Shown one piece after another: positions 39,779 through 49,511 of a stretch of DNA of 64,000 nt. The translations under genes and the position numbers were made by a program. Source of the stretch: Zelonia costaricensis (Eukaryota > Euglenozoa > Kinetoplastea > Trypanosomatida > Trypanosomatidae). The stretch spans positions 1 through 64,000 of the forward strand of contig JASAOO010003458.1 of the NCBI GenBank assembly GCA_030849075.1, in the 5' to 3' direction. The notes beneath the pieces are model-generated. The model did no database searches and was not told the DNA's origin. It saw only the letters and a list, made by a program, of their open reading frames with translations. Position 1 is the first letter of the stretch; each line of letters opens with the position of its first letter.

Positions 39779-41974
39779 ATGTCCTCACCCTCGTCCTCCA
39801 CGGCGGCCTCGGCGCGGCACAGGGCCACCGCGGGCGGCAACAGTGCCAGCGGCAGTGGCGCATCGCGGGCCCGTCCCGTGCAGCGCGGCGGGGCGCGGAC
39901 GCTAACGGTGTGCAAGGAGCTCTTCTTCGCTGGCTTCGCATACACCGCACCCCACCCGCGCGACGCGCCGCGCGGTGCGGGCCGCACGCCGGCGTCCCCG
40001 ACGTACCCGCGCAAGCTCGTCCACGGCTTCTTCCAGCGGTACGGCGCCGTCGAGGCACTCTACTACGACGAGGCACGCGGCATGGGCAGCGTCGTGTTCG
40101 CCGACGGCGCCGACGCAGAGAACTGCTACCTTGCCGTGCATCTTTCCTTTGTGGCCGCCCCCGACGCGTCGGGCGAGATTGGGCAGCCGACGTGGGAGCT
40201 CGATGTGCAGGGGGAGTCGATGGAGGAGCGGCAGGCGCGACCGGCCGACCTGCTGCTCTGCCTCGAGTTCGCGCACTGCTGCCCGTTTGTGCATCCGGTG
40301 CTGCTCACCCGCGACGTCTTCATCGACGGCCCGCCGGAGCGCTGGGAGGTGCCGGGCGGGGAGCTCAGCCGCGCGACCCTGCTGCACCGCTTCTCGCTGC
40401 TCCTGGCCGACCCCGAGGCCCGCGCGGCTGCCGAGCCGGCTGGGCCAGTGGCGCCGCACGTCGTCGTGCGGTGGGTGGCGGAGCCGGACGCGTCCGCGGC
40501 GTCGGCGGCGCGCGTGGAGGTGCTGGATGACGACAACGTGAATGGCAAGGGCGGTGAGGGCGCTGCGGCTGGCGGGGCCCAGGCAGGCGCGGCCGCGCCC
40601 CCCTCGCGACTGCGGCGCGTCGGCCCAACCTTCCCGGGCCGCGGCATCGAGCCGCCCGCCGTCGTGGACGCGCTGTGGCACATGCTGCAGCCCAGCCACG
40701 TGGCCCCTGCCGACGGCGCGGCCGTGACGGTGATGGACATGTGGTGGGAGTATTACCAGTTGTACATGCTGCACAAGACGCAGCCCTCGGCCGACCGCAT
40801 CGCCGACGCCGCCTTCACCTACGCAGCGCGGCCGTCGCTGGTGCAGGAGGTGCGGGAGGTGCAGCGGCAGAGTCGCGAGTACGCGCACGGCGACGACGCC
40901 GCAGCTCAGCAGGTGATGCAGCGCCTCGTGCACGACAACGTCTTCCACAGCGCCCTCAACTACGTGCACGTCAAGCAGAAGCTCCGCTGCGACCCCATCT
41001 GGGCGAGCGTGATGCGGGACGTGTACTCTGCCAAAGTCATCCTGCACGTGCAGGCGTGGCGGGCACTCGTGGAGGAGTCGACCGCACGGGCCGCCGCCGC
41101 CGACGCGGAGGCTGGCAAGAGACGTGGCGCCTCGCAGGCGGGACCCGGGTCGCCCGCCTCGGTGGAGCAGCGCCGCCGTCGCACGGTGCGCCAGGCACTG
41201 GCGGAGCTGCCGGAGCCGCAGCCGACGAAGGCGCAGGACATCGCGCATGTCGCGGAGGTGGAGAAGCTGTGGCTGAGCCTGCCTCGCACAACGGCAGCCG
41301 CCAACCTCGTCACCAACGTGCGGCACCTCGAGAAGATCAAGCGCGGCGAGATCGACCGCAGCGGGCACGACAAGGCAGTCGCGAAGCCGCCGCTGCCGGC
41401 GCTGAACGGCAGCGGCGTCGACGCAGAGGCGGCGCCGGGCGACGGGGCTGCTGCGCTCGAGAACCTCTACCCCTCCATGAGCACCGCCCAGCGGGACGAG
41501 CAGCTGTACGCGGCGGTGACGCAGAACGTCGACGGCTACGTGGCGACCGGATCGGCGGAGGAGCTGCTGGCGCTCTGCGAGGACCCGCAGCTGTTCCGCT
41601 ACGGCAAGGGGCACATTGGGTACGAGGAAGCGCACCGGCTGCCCTCCTACTGGCGCGCGTACATCAACGCGCTGTGGGTGCCGCTCATCGCCTTTCTCCT
41701 TCTCGGCATCGGCAGCTACAAAGTGGTCGACCGGCTGGGGCTCGACGAGGCGTACAAGGAGAAGCTTGCCGCCCAGCGCAGCCGCCGCGAGTTCCACGAT
41801 CACCTGCGCGAGCTCGTGGAGCAGCAGAAGACGCTGTTGAACAAGACGACGACCGGTGATGCAGCGCAGTTCCGGCGAGCGATGGAGACCATGAATGCGA
41901 CGATGCGCCGTGCCTCCGAGGCCGCCGCGAAGGCCGGTGGGAAGTTCCGCGTAGAGCTCCGCCAGGACCTGTGA
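39779..41974 (+). CDS. Unrecognised protein with RRM-like N-terminus and a C-terminal membrane segment
   Basis: The product is 731 residues. After a Ser/Ala-rich N-terminus, residues about 43-125 read like an RNA-recognition motif. The strand LFFAGFAY and the stretch YGAVEALYYDEARGMGSVVF fit the RNP2 and RNP1 positions, though the match is loose. The middle part is rich in charged helices (VREVQRQSREYA; YVHVKQKLR). A single hydrophobic segment, WVPLIAFLLLGIGSYKVV (about 632-649), is followed by a basic coiled-coil-like tail (KEKLAAQRSRREFHDHLREL). It may be a membrane-tethered RNA-binding protein, but this is inference. I do not recognise a family. The start is the ATG at 39779, just after CA-rich sequence; its length and composition support a real gene. 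Confidence 0.72.
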   Translation: MSSPSSSTAASARHRATAGGNSASGSGASRARPVQRGGARTLTVCKELFFAGFAYTAPHPRDAPRGAGRTPASPTYPRKLVHGFFQRYGAVEALYYDEARGMGSVVFADGADAENCYLAVHLSFVAAPDASGEIGQPTWELDVQGESMEERQARPADLLLCLEFAHCCPFVHPVLLTRDVFIDGPPERWEVPGGELSRATLLHRFSLLLADPEARAAAEPAGPVAPHVVVRWVAEPDASAASAARVEVLDDDNVNGKGGEGAAAGGAQAGAAAPPSRLRRVGPTFPGRGIEPPAVVDALWHMLQPSHVAPADGAAVTVMDMWWEYYQLYMLHKTQPSADRIADAAFTYAARPSLVQEVREVQRQSREYAHGDDAAAQQVMQRLVHDNVFHSALNYVHVKQKLRCDPIWASVMRDVYSAKVILHVQAWRALVEESTARAAAADAEAGKRRGASQAGPGSPASVEQRRRRTVRQALAELPEPQPTKAQDIAHVAEVEKLWLSLPRTTAAANLVTNVRHLEKIKRGEIDRSGHDKAVAKPPLPALNGSGVDAEAAPGDGAAALENLYPSMSTAQRDEQLYAAVTQNVDGYVATGSAEELLALCEDPQLFRYGKGHIGYEEAHRLPSYWRAYINALWVPLIAFLLLGIGSYKVVDRLGLDEAYKEKLAAQRSRREFHDHLRELVEQQKTLLNKTTTGDAAQFRRAMETMNATMRRASEAAAKAGGKFRVELRQDL

Positions 41975-42755
41975 GGCCGCAAGGGCTTGTGTTGTTGCGT
42001 TGGAGGGCGGTCTCCCGTCTTAGNGTACATGTGTCACACCCGCGTTCCCCCCCCCTGCCCTTCTCACCGGCCCCCCCCCCTTACTGCACTCGCCGCACAG
42101 GAGGGCTGCCGCGTGTGGTGCGTTGGGCGGGGAAGAGTGCGAGACGGCGAGCGAGAAGGGAGGTGAAGGTGCGGACAAATAGGCGCCGTCCTCTGACCTC
42201 GTCTCGCCTTCGCGTTCTGGACGCGCCCTCCACCAACACCACCAACACCACTGCCACCCCTCTCCCGTCTTCTTGTGCGGTGCTCTCCTCCCTTTCCACG
42301 GCTGTCTCGAGCTCTGCAACACACACACGCACGCACACACGCGCGCGCTGCCGTTCGTCGGCTCGTGTGTCGTGACGCCCTCGGCAGACCCGCCGCCTGT
42401 CGTGCAATCGCCTGACGCCGCCACCCAACGCGCGCCGGGGTTCGTGTGACGAGCTCCGTGCAGCTCGTGAGCCCCCGCGTCGCGGCAGCCTCCTGCCGCC
42501 AGCGCCACCCACTTTGCCCTTCTCCATCATGAACTCCTCCCTCCCTCCCCCATCCACTCTACGACACAAACACAAACACACACCCACACACGCTCCCAAA
42601 CGACAGTAGCCGTGCCAGGGGTCGACGCACTCGCTCGCCTACATTGTTGCGTCTGCGCGGGACTTCACCGCAGTCACGTCCCCCCCCTCCCCATCTTTGC
42701 GTCTTTCACGCTTCTCCAACCGCCTCCCCGCCTCTCTCCAGCGAACTCGTGCGCC
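41975..42755 (+). other. Intergenic spacer
   Basis: It contains one ambiguous base (N) at 42024, C-runs at 42050-42080, and a (CA)n patch at 42319-42341. A CA-rich patch at 42563-42592 and a polypyrimidine block (42677-42739) lead to the next acceptor. No gene is seen. Confidence 0.7.
42740..42741 (+). other. Candidate trans-splice acceptor
   Basis: The AG of CCTCTCTCCAG follows about 60 bases of C/T-rich sequence and lies 14 bases before the ATG at 42756. Confidence 0.65.
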
Positions 42756-43598
42756 ATGCCGCCACTGCACAGCCGCGTCACGCGGCAGATGGTGAAGGAG
42801 CGCAACAAGATTGACGGCCCCCGCTCCCTGCACCGCGGCATCCACTACGAGGAGAACGCCGCACACGCCAGCAGCTTCATGCAGAACGCGAAGAAGAAGC
42901 GTGCCGATCACCGCGACCTGCTCGTGCACCACCAGCGTATTAACGAAGACTTGCAGGACGTGTACACCCGCACCGCCGCCTTGCACTCTGACAACATGAC
43001 GATGGAGGAGCGCATCGAGGAGAACTGGCGCCAGTTCGAGCGCATCGGCGGGAAACGGCCCACGAACGTGCGCACGCAGGGGCAGGACGCGGTGCTGTGC
43101 GCAAACAAGACCGCTGTGCCGTACGCGGAGCGTCTCGCGCAGGTGGCGCAGCAGAAGAGGGAGCTGCGGGAGCGGGGCGCATGGGAGCGGCTCACGCATG
43201 GCGAGGCAGTCGACTACAGCCAAGGCAGCGCCCTGCACGCGGCGAAGGACAAGCGCGTGCAGATGTTCCAGCGCCGGCAGCTGCGCCGCGCCCACACGCT
43301 GCGCCGCGTCGGTGACCCAACCCCGCTGAAGCAGTCGGGCACGTACGACATGAACAGCGGCACGCTGCAGGTCTTCAACAAGACCATCCGCAACGTGCAG
43401 CGCGAGGTGGCACACGACGCCCGCGTCTCGGAGGTGCGGGAGCGGCGGAAGGGCAGCCGCAGTCAGTGGGACGTCAACGAGAGCGGCAACGTGAACCGAC
43501 CTGACCAGGATGTGCTGCGCTACTCGCGCGACTGGGAGTTGGGTCCGCGTCGCAATGCCGGTGGTGCTGGACGCAAGCGCGGTCGTGACGAGCGCTGA
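42756..43598 (+). CDS. Basic, highly charged protein of unknown function
   Basis: The product is 280 residues, unusually free of low-complexity sequence for this window, which suggests strong conservation. It is very rich in Arg, Lys, Glu and Gln. It has helical stretches (MQNAKKKRADHRDLLVHHQR; RLAQVAQQKRELRERGAWERL) and ends in a basic cluster RKRGRDER that could serve nuclear localisation. No catalytic motif or known domain is evident to me. A nuclear RNA-processing role would fit the composition, but it is only a guess. The start at 42756 follows a clear polypyrimidine-AG by 14 bases. The open frame further upstream begins in pyrimidine-rich sequence and was not used. Confidence 0.78.
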   Translation: MPPLHSRVTRQMVKERNKIDGPRSLHRGIHYEENAAHASSFMQNAKKKRADHRDLLVHHQRINEDLQDVYTRTAALHSDNMTMEERIEENWRQFERIGGKRPTNVRTQGQDAVLCANKTAVPYAERLAQVAQQKRELRERGAWERLTHGEAVDYSQGSALHAAKDKRVQMFQRRQLRRAHTLRRVGDPTPLKQSGTYDMNSGTLQVFNKTIRNVQREVAHDARVSEVRERRKGSRSQWDVNESGNVNRPDQDVLRYSRDWELGPRRNAGGAGRKRGRDER

Positions 43599-44275
43599 GA
43601 GGGCTTGCCACCGCACGCTCCTGCCCTCCTGACCGCGCTCTATGAGTGTGTGTGTGTGTGTGTGTGAGAGAGAGCTCGGCGCTGTTTATGTGCGTTGATG
43701 TTGTGTGACAGCGCGTTTGTGTGTTTGTGTGTGCCGGCACACCGCCTCTTGCTTTCGATAACTCTGGCTACGCCGCCTACGATTAAGGTGCACCTCCAAA
43801 ACGCACACACACACACACACTCACATGCGCACACACGTCGATGTTGGCGGCAGCGCGCCTGTGCAGTCTGCGTACGATCCCAATGTGTACCTCTGTGTTT
43901 GTGTGTGTGTGTGTGCTGGTGCGCTCCTGTTCTTGCTACCACGAAGCAACCCTACTCCACTGGTCCCGTCACTGCGCCCTTCCATCCACGCACGCCCCCC
44001 CCCCCCCTCACCTCCGCAGGTGCATCAGCCGGTGTAGCACGCGCGAACGGACGCCGTTCCCGTCAGCACGGCACGCCGGCAACACGGTGGAGTGTACGCG
44101 TGTGTCCTCCTCTTCTCAGACTCTTTCTCTTGAGAATCTAGCTGCTGCTGACCCCCTTCTCCCTCCTCCCCTCCCCCTGCTGCTCCGTCCACACGCAACT
44201 GCACTCCACTCGATCATCGCTCCGTCTCTCCCCCGCTGGCCGAGGAGCGCAGCGCCGCCCGAGACCCCGACCCTC

Positions 44276-44308
<33 letters not shown>

Positions 44309-44451
44309 CCCCCGACCCCTCTACGCCTCCTCTCTGCTACCCCCAACCTCCTACGCCCCTCGCCGCGCAGACGTACCCATTCACTTTCGAGGTCGCACCA
44401 TCACCGCGTGTCCCAGTCGCACCGGGAGCAGCAACACCAGCGGTAGCAGCC
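43599..44451 (+). other. Intergenic spacer
   Basis: A (TG)n run (43647-43666) comes right after the stop. A (CA)n patch (43803-43820), TG-rich sequence (43891-43918), a C-run (43986-44005) and a long (CA)n tract (44277-44307) follow before the IFT25 start. No gene is seen. Confidence 0.75.
44277..44307 (+). repeat. (CA)n microsatellite upstream of IFT25
   Basis: A perfect CA run of about 30 bases, 145 bases before the IFT25 start. Confidence 0.92.
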
Positions 44452-44994
44452 ATGGCCGCCGTCAACACGCGCGTCTACCTAGACGTGAACTTCATCTCCT
44501 TTCACGACGACAACCTCCCCGGCAGCGCCATCACGGACCCGAAGAGCCCGTCCTCCTTCGTACTGACCACCGGCGGCTTCCCGCAGGAGGTGATTGTGCA
44601 GACGCGTGCCTCGTCTGCGAAGATCTCGAAGCTGTCGCTGACGCTGAACGACGCCAAGGATATTCTGTTGGAGAAGTGCTGCGCCGAGGCGCCGACGACG
44701 TTCGAGGTGATGGCAGAGCGCACGCTGGCACGCGGCGCCGCCGGCGGCACGAGCGGCAATGGTGACCGGGGCAGCAGGAGTGCCACAGCTGGCAGCGGCG
44801 GGGCGGGGAGCGGCACGCAGACCGAGGCCTTCGATCTCGACCCCGAGGCGGCGGGCCGTGACATTCGCTTCATTCGACTGACGATCCTCTCCGGGTACAG
44901 CGAGTTTGTGGCGGTGTACAGCGTGGACGCGTGGGGGGAGGAGTCGCAGCAGCGCATTGCCGTGCTGCAGAGCAAGCCCGAAATCGTGATGTGA
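44452..44994 (+). CDS. IFT25: Intraflagellar transport protein 25 (IFT25/HSPB11)
   Basis: The product is 180 residues and matches the IFT25 beta-sandwich. FVLTTGGFPQEVIVQ corresponds to the family segment that reads TTTGMFPQEFII in the human protein. RFIRLTILSGYSEFVAVYSV corresponds to its LRFIIVSAFDHFASVHSV strand. IFT25 pairs with the small GTPase IFT27 in the IFT-B complex, which carries cargo along the flagellum. A Gly/Ser/Ala-rich insertion of about 45 residues (about 95-138) makes it longer than the 144-residue human protein. The ATG at 44452 has a good context and follows a (CA)n tract by about 150 bases. The identification rests on these two matching blocks. Confidence 0.85.
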   Translation: MAAVNTRVYLDVNFISFHDDNLPGSAITDPKSPSSFVLTTGGFPQEVIVQTRASSAKISKLSLTLNDAKDILLEKCCAEAPTTFEVMAERTLARGAAGGTSGNGDRGSRSATAGSGGAGSGTQTEAFDLDPEAAGRDIRFIRLTILSGYSEFVAVYSVDAWGEESQQRIAVLQSKPEIVM

Positions 44995-45825
44995 TGCCGC
45001 ACCTCCGCCCGACTCTCGCCCTCAAGACGGTGGGAATCGGGGAGGGCGTGCGGCTGTGTGCGCGTTTGTGTGCGCATTCGTAGACGGATCGTGTGCTTGA
45101 CGGGTGGTTGCGCGTGTGACTTTGGCGTTTTTCGTGACGAGTGACGTGTGGTGGACGGAAAGCCGCATGCAGAGTTGTGCTTGCATCGTTGTGTGTGTGT
45201 GTGTGTGTGTGTATGTGTGTACGCCGCCCTCTTTCCGACTTCTCCCTTCGCGGCACGCACACCACCACTCACCCACACAGGGGCAGGCACGGCGTATGTA
45301 CATAGAGTGCTTCAGCCCTCCTCCCCTCACTCCACCAAACCCCTTCTCCACCCTCACCCTCCACAGCACGTGTGTGGACTCCCTCCCTCCACGAACGGGA
45401 GGGCGGGAGCCACGCCCACTTGTGTGTGTGTGTGTGTGTGTACAACGTGAAACGAGTCACTAGAAAAGCTGAAAGCGATTCCGTGCCTGCTGCGTCGCGC
45501 TCGGTGCGCAGTGCGCGCCAGCTGTGCGTGTGCCCTCACCTCCTGGCTGCCATGAAGCTTGCCGCGGTGGAGCGCGGGCAGGGCTGCTGCTGCGCCGTCC
45601 CCCGCATCCCCCTCTTCGAGCACCTCCGCAAACACACGAAGTCCGACCCAGCGGGAGTGGCACGCGCACTCTCCTCCCTCGCAACCACGGCACGCTGATG
45701 CGGCTGCCATCTCAACCCTCTGCCGCTTGCGAGTCAGCTCAACTCCACGCACTCCCCTCCCTCCCTCCCCCTCCCCCCCCAAACACCCTCTCTACCCTAC
45801 TTGCACCGCACTTACCCCGTGCTGT

Positions 45826-45859
<34 letters not shown>

Positions 45860-45960
45860 AACGCGAGCGGCTCCTGCACGCCTGCCTGCTCCCGCCCAGC
45901 TGCCCCTCACCTCCCCCTCCTTCACTTCTTTTCCACCCTCCCCCTCCGCTGCCATCACCG
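44995..45960 (+). other. Intergenic spacer
   Basis: TG-rich sequence occurs at 45055-45075, 45188-45217 and 45421-45440. A C-run (45759-45781), a (CA)n tract (45827-45851) and a pyrimidine block (45900-45957) precede the next start. A 48-codon ATG frame at 45552-45698 is unsupported. Confidence 0.7.
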
Positions 45961-46419
45961 ATGACGTCGATCCTCGATGTGCAGCAGCCCACCGACCCCA
46001 TGCAGAAGGCTATGATGGCGGTGAAGGACTCCACTGTGGCCTCCGCAGCCGGCGGTGCCGGGGGCGGCTACGTGATCGGCATGGCCTTCTCCCTCTTCGG
46101 GTCTATGATCTCGGCCGAGACGAGCACGCAGAGCATGGGCACGGCGGACTTCTTCCGCTACAGCGTGCGCAACGCCCACCGCATGGCCGTCAGCTTCGCC
46201 GCCTTCGGCTTCGTGTTCGGCGGGCTGGAGGTGGCGCTGGAGAAGCGGCGCGGGCGCAAGGACCAGTGGAACCCCACGATGGTGGGTGGACTGCTCGGTG
46301 GGGCGTACGGGTGGCGGTCGTACAAGAGCCCAGGCCTCGTCGCCGGCCTCACCGCGGGCGCCGTGCTGTCACTGGCGTTCGAGAAGGCGCTTGACAAGAT
46401 GGGCATGTCCAGCCACTGA
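45961..46419 (+). CDS. Tim17/Tim22/Tim23-family mitochondrial inner-membrane import protein
   Basis: The product is 152 residues, a typical size for the family. Four hydrophobic Gly-rich segments are visible: AGGAGGGYVIGMAFSLFG (about 28-46), MAVSFAAFGFVFGGLEVALE (about 75-94), MVGGLLGGAYGW (about 107-118) and GLVAGLTAGAVLSLAF (about 125-140). The GxxxG-like spacing and the Arg-rich loop after segment two (EKRRGRKDQ) are characteristic. Kinetoplastids are known to rely on a single main Tim17-type channel protein for protein import, and this is the best candidate in the window. The short N-terminus in front of the first segment agrees with the family. The start follows a pyrimidine-rich block; upstream frame is low-complexity. 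Confidence 0.9.
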   Translation: MTSILDVQQPTDPMQKAMMAVKDSTVASAAGGAGGGYVIGMAFSLFGSMISAETSTQSMGTADFFRYSVRNAHRMAVSFAAFGFVFGGLEVALEKRRGRKDQWNPTMVGGLLGGAYGWRSYKSPGLVAGLTAGAVLSLAFEKALDKMGMSSH

Positions 46420-47588
46420 TGCACCCGCCCGTGGCTCTTCGCCACCCCCCCCCCTACTCCTTTCCACCTCGCCCACCTCTCGTATTCAGCGGAGGTGTGT
46501 CGAAGGACGGCCGCAGCGGCGCCGCTGCGGGGATGGTGGCGACGCGGATGCGGGTAGGTCCGCTCCGCGCTGTGTCGCGCGCAAGGAGGGGGCCATCCCG
46601 GGACGAGAGGAGCGCCTGGATGCACCTCAAGGGGCACCAGCGGAGGTAGGAGACGAGGAAGACAAAGACGACGAGCCCACTGACGTGGAGGTGGAGGCAG
46701 AGAGGGGGGGAGGGGGGGGGGCGAAGAGGACGCAGAGGAGGCGGCTCACTACGTCAAGCGTGCACGCTGCCACCACCACCGCCGCCCCCTCCCTTCCCCT
46801 CTCCCTCCTGCTGCCTGTGCGCGCACCCGGCCTCGGTCACACCTCCCCTTCTCCGCCCTACCCCATCCCCGTCCCAGCGCCCCCCGCACGACATCCCGTT
46901 GTGCTGTGTGTGCGTGTCTGCTTGTGTGTGTGTGTGTGTTGATGTGTGTGTGTGTGTGTGTGTGGTGGATCCTCTTTACAGTAACGCCTATGTGATTACG
47001 GCATCAAACACAGTCAAGTCGGAGAGGAGGGGGGAAGGGGGAGGCGAGCGGAACGCTGCGGTGCGCGCACGACATCCAAACACGCCACACTGGAGGAGCC
47101 GCAAGGCCCTCGCCTCCCTTCCTTGCCCACCCGCCCACCCATTTGCATCTTCCTTTCCCTCTCACGAGCCTGCTTCCGGGAGCAGCAGGAAGGTCGTACG
47201 GCGCAGCGCACCCGTCGGCGACAGCGCAGCCGTGCTGAGCGGGACGCGATCCGCGGCTGCGCATGTTCACGATGAGCGCGCGCTGCAGAAGTATAGCGCG
47301 CGTGTGCGCCGCTCCCTCCGTTGTCCCCCTGCCGCCACGACCGCCCTCGCCGTTCTTCTTCTCCCCGCTCCCCTTGACGTCCCTCGTAGCTTCTCCTGTC
47401 GTACGAACACACACACACACACACACAAGCACACACGTGCACGTCAGCCCCGTAGTCCGCCACCTGTGAAGTCATCCCCACTCTCACCTCCCACTCCCCC
47501 CTCCGCTTCGGGGCGTACACGAACACACACGCGTAACTTCAGCGTTCTTGCTTTCTTCGTAGTAACGACTCCGTGGGTCTCTGTGCTG
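46420..47588 (+). other. Intergenic spacer
   Basis: C-runs and a G-rich patch (46700-46720) are followed by TG-rich sequence (46902-46963). A (CA)n tract lies at 47408-47427 and a second CA patch at 47518-47532, before the MRP start. No gene is seen. Confidence 0.7.
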
Positions 47589-48287
47589 ATGCTGCGCCGT
47601 GCCGCTACTGTGTGCGCGCAGCGCGTGCGCTTCCCCCTCGCCACCACCCCGGTCTCCTCGCTGGGTCAGCTGCGGTGGGCCACGACGCCGGCGTCCTCGG
47701 GGGCTGCGCCGGCCAACACCGCAGCGAGCGGTACCAACCCCCGCAACCGCGCGAACAACGCGCAGCGGCGGCGGGGGCGTCGCGACTCGCTCTGGCCCGC
47801 CTTCGACCTTGTGCACTGGAACGATGAGAACACCGCCGCCGGATACCTGCTGCGCGTTGCCCACCGCGACGGCTTCATCTCCCTCGACTACCACCGCCAG
47901 AGCGGCCCCAGCATTCTGGTGGACGAGGACGGCTCCCGCCGCAGCAACTTGAACCGCGCGGAGCGGGTGGTTACAGTGACGCTGCCGCCCGTGTACGTGG
48001 CGCGCTTCCTCAGCGTGCTGGAGGGGCGCGCTGACAAGGTCGTGGTGCAGTCGCGCTTCACCAACGCGAACTTCGCGCCGAACCCGGCCAAGGGCCCGCA
48101 CTGCTACTCGCTGCAGTGCACGTCCATGAAGCCGACATCGGGCCAGATCCAGACGGCCGACGGCGCCGATGTGGAGGAGGAGACGATCGAGTGGTCGGCG
48201 GAGCTGGACGCGGCGGAGTCCCTCATGCTGCACCGCTTCTTGTCGCAGTCGCTGCACTACAACACCGGCTTCTGCCGTACGGTGTAG
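47589..48287 (+). CDS. Mitochondrial guide-RNA-binding protein, MRP1/MRP2 (gBP21/gBP25) family
   Basis: The product is 232 residues, close to the 206-224 of the known proteins. The first 33 residues are Arg/Ser/Ala-rich without acidic residues, as expected for a mitochondrial presequence. The core from about 75 on is the Whirly-like fold that anneals guide RNA to pre-edited mRNA. Recognisable segments are FDLVHWNDEN, LPPVYVARFLSVLEGRADKV and SLMLHRFLSQSLHYNTGF near the C-terminus. MRP1 and MRP2 form a heterotetramer that matches guide and message RNAs during kinetoplast U-insertion/deletion editing. I cannot decide between the two subunits by eye. The start is the first in-frame ATG after a (CA)n tract; an ATG-less frame extends upstream. 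Confidence 0.83.
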   Translation: MLRRAATVCAQRVRFPLATTPVSSLGQLRWATTPASSGAAPANTAASGTNPRNRANNAQRRRGRRDSLWPAFDLVHWNDENTAAGYLLRVAHRDGFISLDYHRQSGPSILVDEDGSRRSNLNRAERVVTVTLPPVYVARFLSVLEGRADKVVVQSRFTNANFAPNPAKGPHCYSLQCTSMKPTSGQIQTADGADVEEETIEWSAELDAAESLMLHRFLSQSLHYNTGFCRTV

Positions 48288-49511
48288 GCGAGGGGGGGGG
48301 GACAGCGGGCGGTGGCCGGCGGGGAGTCAGCGCGTCGAGAGGGAAGAGACCACGGGGGCACGCACAAGACACGCACACGTACTCGGACATGAAGACGGCG
48401 GCACAGACTTGACGCGGTGCTGCTCGCTGTAGCAGCGTCTGCACGCGTCTACGTGCGTGTGTGTGTGTGTCCAGGCTGAGGGCACCTCCCGCTCCCCCCT
48501 ACCCCTTCGCCACCCCTCTCCTGCGCGTGTTTCGTGCATCCAGACCCCGCCACGTGAGGTGACTCGCGCTCTCTCAGCAGTGATGACGTGTGCAGCTCCA
48601 CGCTCCCCTTCCGGGATGGCGTGCGCTGAAGATGTGCATCTGTTGCGTCCCGGTGTTGGTGCTGGTGGTGAAGGGAGTTCGATCGATGAAGTGTTCACGT
48701 GTTTGGTGAGACGGGTGGACTGCGTGTCTGTGTTTGTGTGTGTGTGTGTGTGTGTTTGGCTGCGTGCGCTCCTCCGCCCCCCTCCCCTCTTCTCTTCTAT
48801 TTTTCCCACGTGTTCGATCGAGCTGGAGTCGACGACGAGGTGGCCCGCATCTGCGGGCGTAGGACGAGCACACGCACGGTGGCTTGGCTAACAGACCCCC
48901 ACAGACACACACCCTAAACTACGTGCTCAAGAAGATCGCGGTGCGTGAAGCACTCGTACCGGGGGCACAGGTTAATAGTGCGCACACTCAGTCAGGTGTG
49001 GGCGCCGTGTACCCGTTTGTGTGTGTACGTGTGTGTTCGCTTTGCTCCAGGTGCTCCACCGTTGATCGTCTTGTGCCAGCCTCAGGCTTGTGGGCGACTT
49101 GGCCAGGCGCCCTGCATTCCACGTGCAGCGGGGGCGGTGTGGCGCAACGGGAGGGCTCGCACTCCCAAGTCTTGACGAGGCGTTGTGAGAAGTCATTCTC
49201 TAAGCGCGACGCGCATGAGGCACCCTCCCCCCCCCCCCCCAAGACGCAGAGATGCAGCACAAGGCAGCGCCTTGAGCTGCCCTTCACGCAGTCCCCCATC
49301 TCGTCACCCCATCCCCGCTTTCCTCCCCCCCCTCTTGCACAACGCCACTACCACAAACACAATCCTGCAACGCCCACCCCTGCAGATCCGCAAGCGACGC
49401 CGCAAGTAGCCTTTCCCCCCCACCCACTCACCCACTCCCCCCAATAGAAGCTCCACCCCGCGCTCTCCCGCAGCGACACACTCCACAACACCTCATACGA
49501 CTGCCACCGCC
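48288..49511 (+). other. Intergenic spacer
   Basis: TG-rich runs lie at 48453-48472 and 48730-48759. A C-run is at 49229-49240, and pyrimidine-rich blocks at 49290-49340 and 49412-49445 precede the next gene. No gene is seen. Confidence 0.7.

Noticed and set aside
45552..45698. 48-codon ATG frame between IFT25 and the Tim17-family gene
   Set aside because: It is short and has no recognisable family or clear acceptor. It could be a uORF or chance, so it is not listed as a gene.
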